Shown here: positions 63,944-64,000 of the stretch, one piece after another | Layout of the letters: every line of letters begins with the position of its first letter | How positions within the stretch are numbered: the first letter of the stretch is position 1 | IMG/VR virus record: IMGVR_UViG_3300025151_000024 | Span: 17,435-81,434 of that record | Length of the DNA: 64,000 nucleotides | Source of the DNA: a virus | Direction: 5' to 3' (one strand) | Notes under the pieces: model-generated | Told to the model about the DNA's origin: nothing | Databases searched by the model: none | Seen by the model: the letters and a program-made list of their open reading frames with translations, nothing else | Translations under genes and position numbers: made by a program

Positions 63944-64000
63944 TCAATCGTAACGAATAAACCTCGGTCTTTGGGTCGCATTCTCTTGCATTGCTTGACG
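63944..64000 (-). CDS. C-terminus of a gene running off the right edge
   Basis: Reading in from the right edge, an open frame ends RPRFIRYD at TGA 63944-63946, 11 nt before the GTG start of the GNAT-like gene. Only 18 codons are visible, so identity is unknown and even reality is uncertain. Confidence 0.35.
   Translation of the reverse strand, partial: RQAMQENATQRPRFIRYD

Overview
The window looks like part of the genome of a tailed, HK97-fold virus of a euryarchaeon. A marine Poseidoniales (Marine Group II) host, i.e. a magrovirus-like virus, is my best inference. The archaeal signs are a group II chaperonin (thermosome) fragment at the left edge, archaeal TATA boxes placed for leaderless transcripts at 39106-39114 and 63311-63319, and strong GAGGTGA-type ribosome binding sites inside the operons. 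The fibre repeats resemble those of marine tailed phages. No integrase, replication, tRNA or CRISPR features were seen.

Layout. At 1-1223 (+) lie the chaperonin C-terminus, a zinc-ribbon gene coupled to it and one or two tiny ORFs. These converge on a very long minus-strand block from 61790 down to 1239, which reads as follows in transcription order. First come small basic or cysteine-rich proteins (61790-59770) and an 81-nt palindrome (59688-59768). Next is a membrane/GTPase module: two membrane proteins, an Arf-like small GTPase, an AbrB-like regulator and three unknowns (59621-55853). Packaging and head genes follow: a putative small terminase, large uncharacterised proteins, the large terminase, a basic protein, a LAGLIDADG-like protein and the portal. 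After them come three small proteins, a 1807-aa protein with a DNA-ligase-like domain, the prohead protease/scaffold and the major capsid protein. The neck and tail genes are decoration-like proteins, connectors, terminator, tail tube, two overlapping tail-assembly chaperones with a likely -1 frameshift, and a short tape-measure candidate. Last come a 5483-aa giant tail protein, a hub-like protein, three or four fibre proteins and a fibre-assembly-like protein (28576-1239). At the right edge (61850-64000) are a short plus-strand gene, an HMG-CoA-lyase-like enzyme, a GNAT-like acetyltransferase and a 40-aa plus-strand membrane ORF with a hairpin.

How the parts fit. Most genes overlap by 1-20 nt (ATGA, TTGA, TAATG), so they are probably translated as coupled operons. 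TerS/TerL, portal, protease-scaffold, capsid, connectors, tube, chaperones and fibres make a complete siphovirus-like virion programme; no tail sheath gene was seen. Three things stand out. (1) An Arf-like GTPase sits among membrane proteins downstream of a long palindrome. (2) A short F-x-x-[AS]-W-x-x-L-K tag recurs on at least seven unrelated small proteins, and could be a virion-packaging or docking signal. (3) Enzymatic or DNA-handling folds are embedded in virion operons: a degenerate ligase-like domain, a LAGLIDADG domain, zinc ribbons inside the portal and an HMG-CoA lyase.
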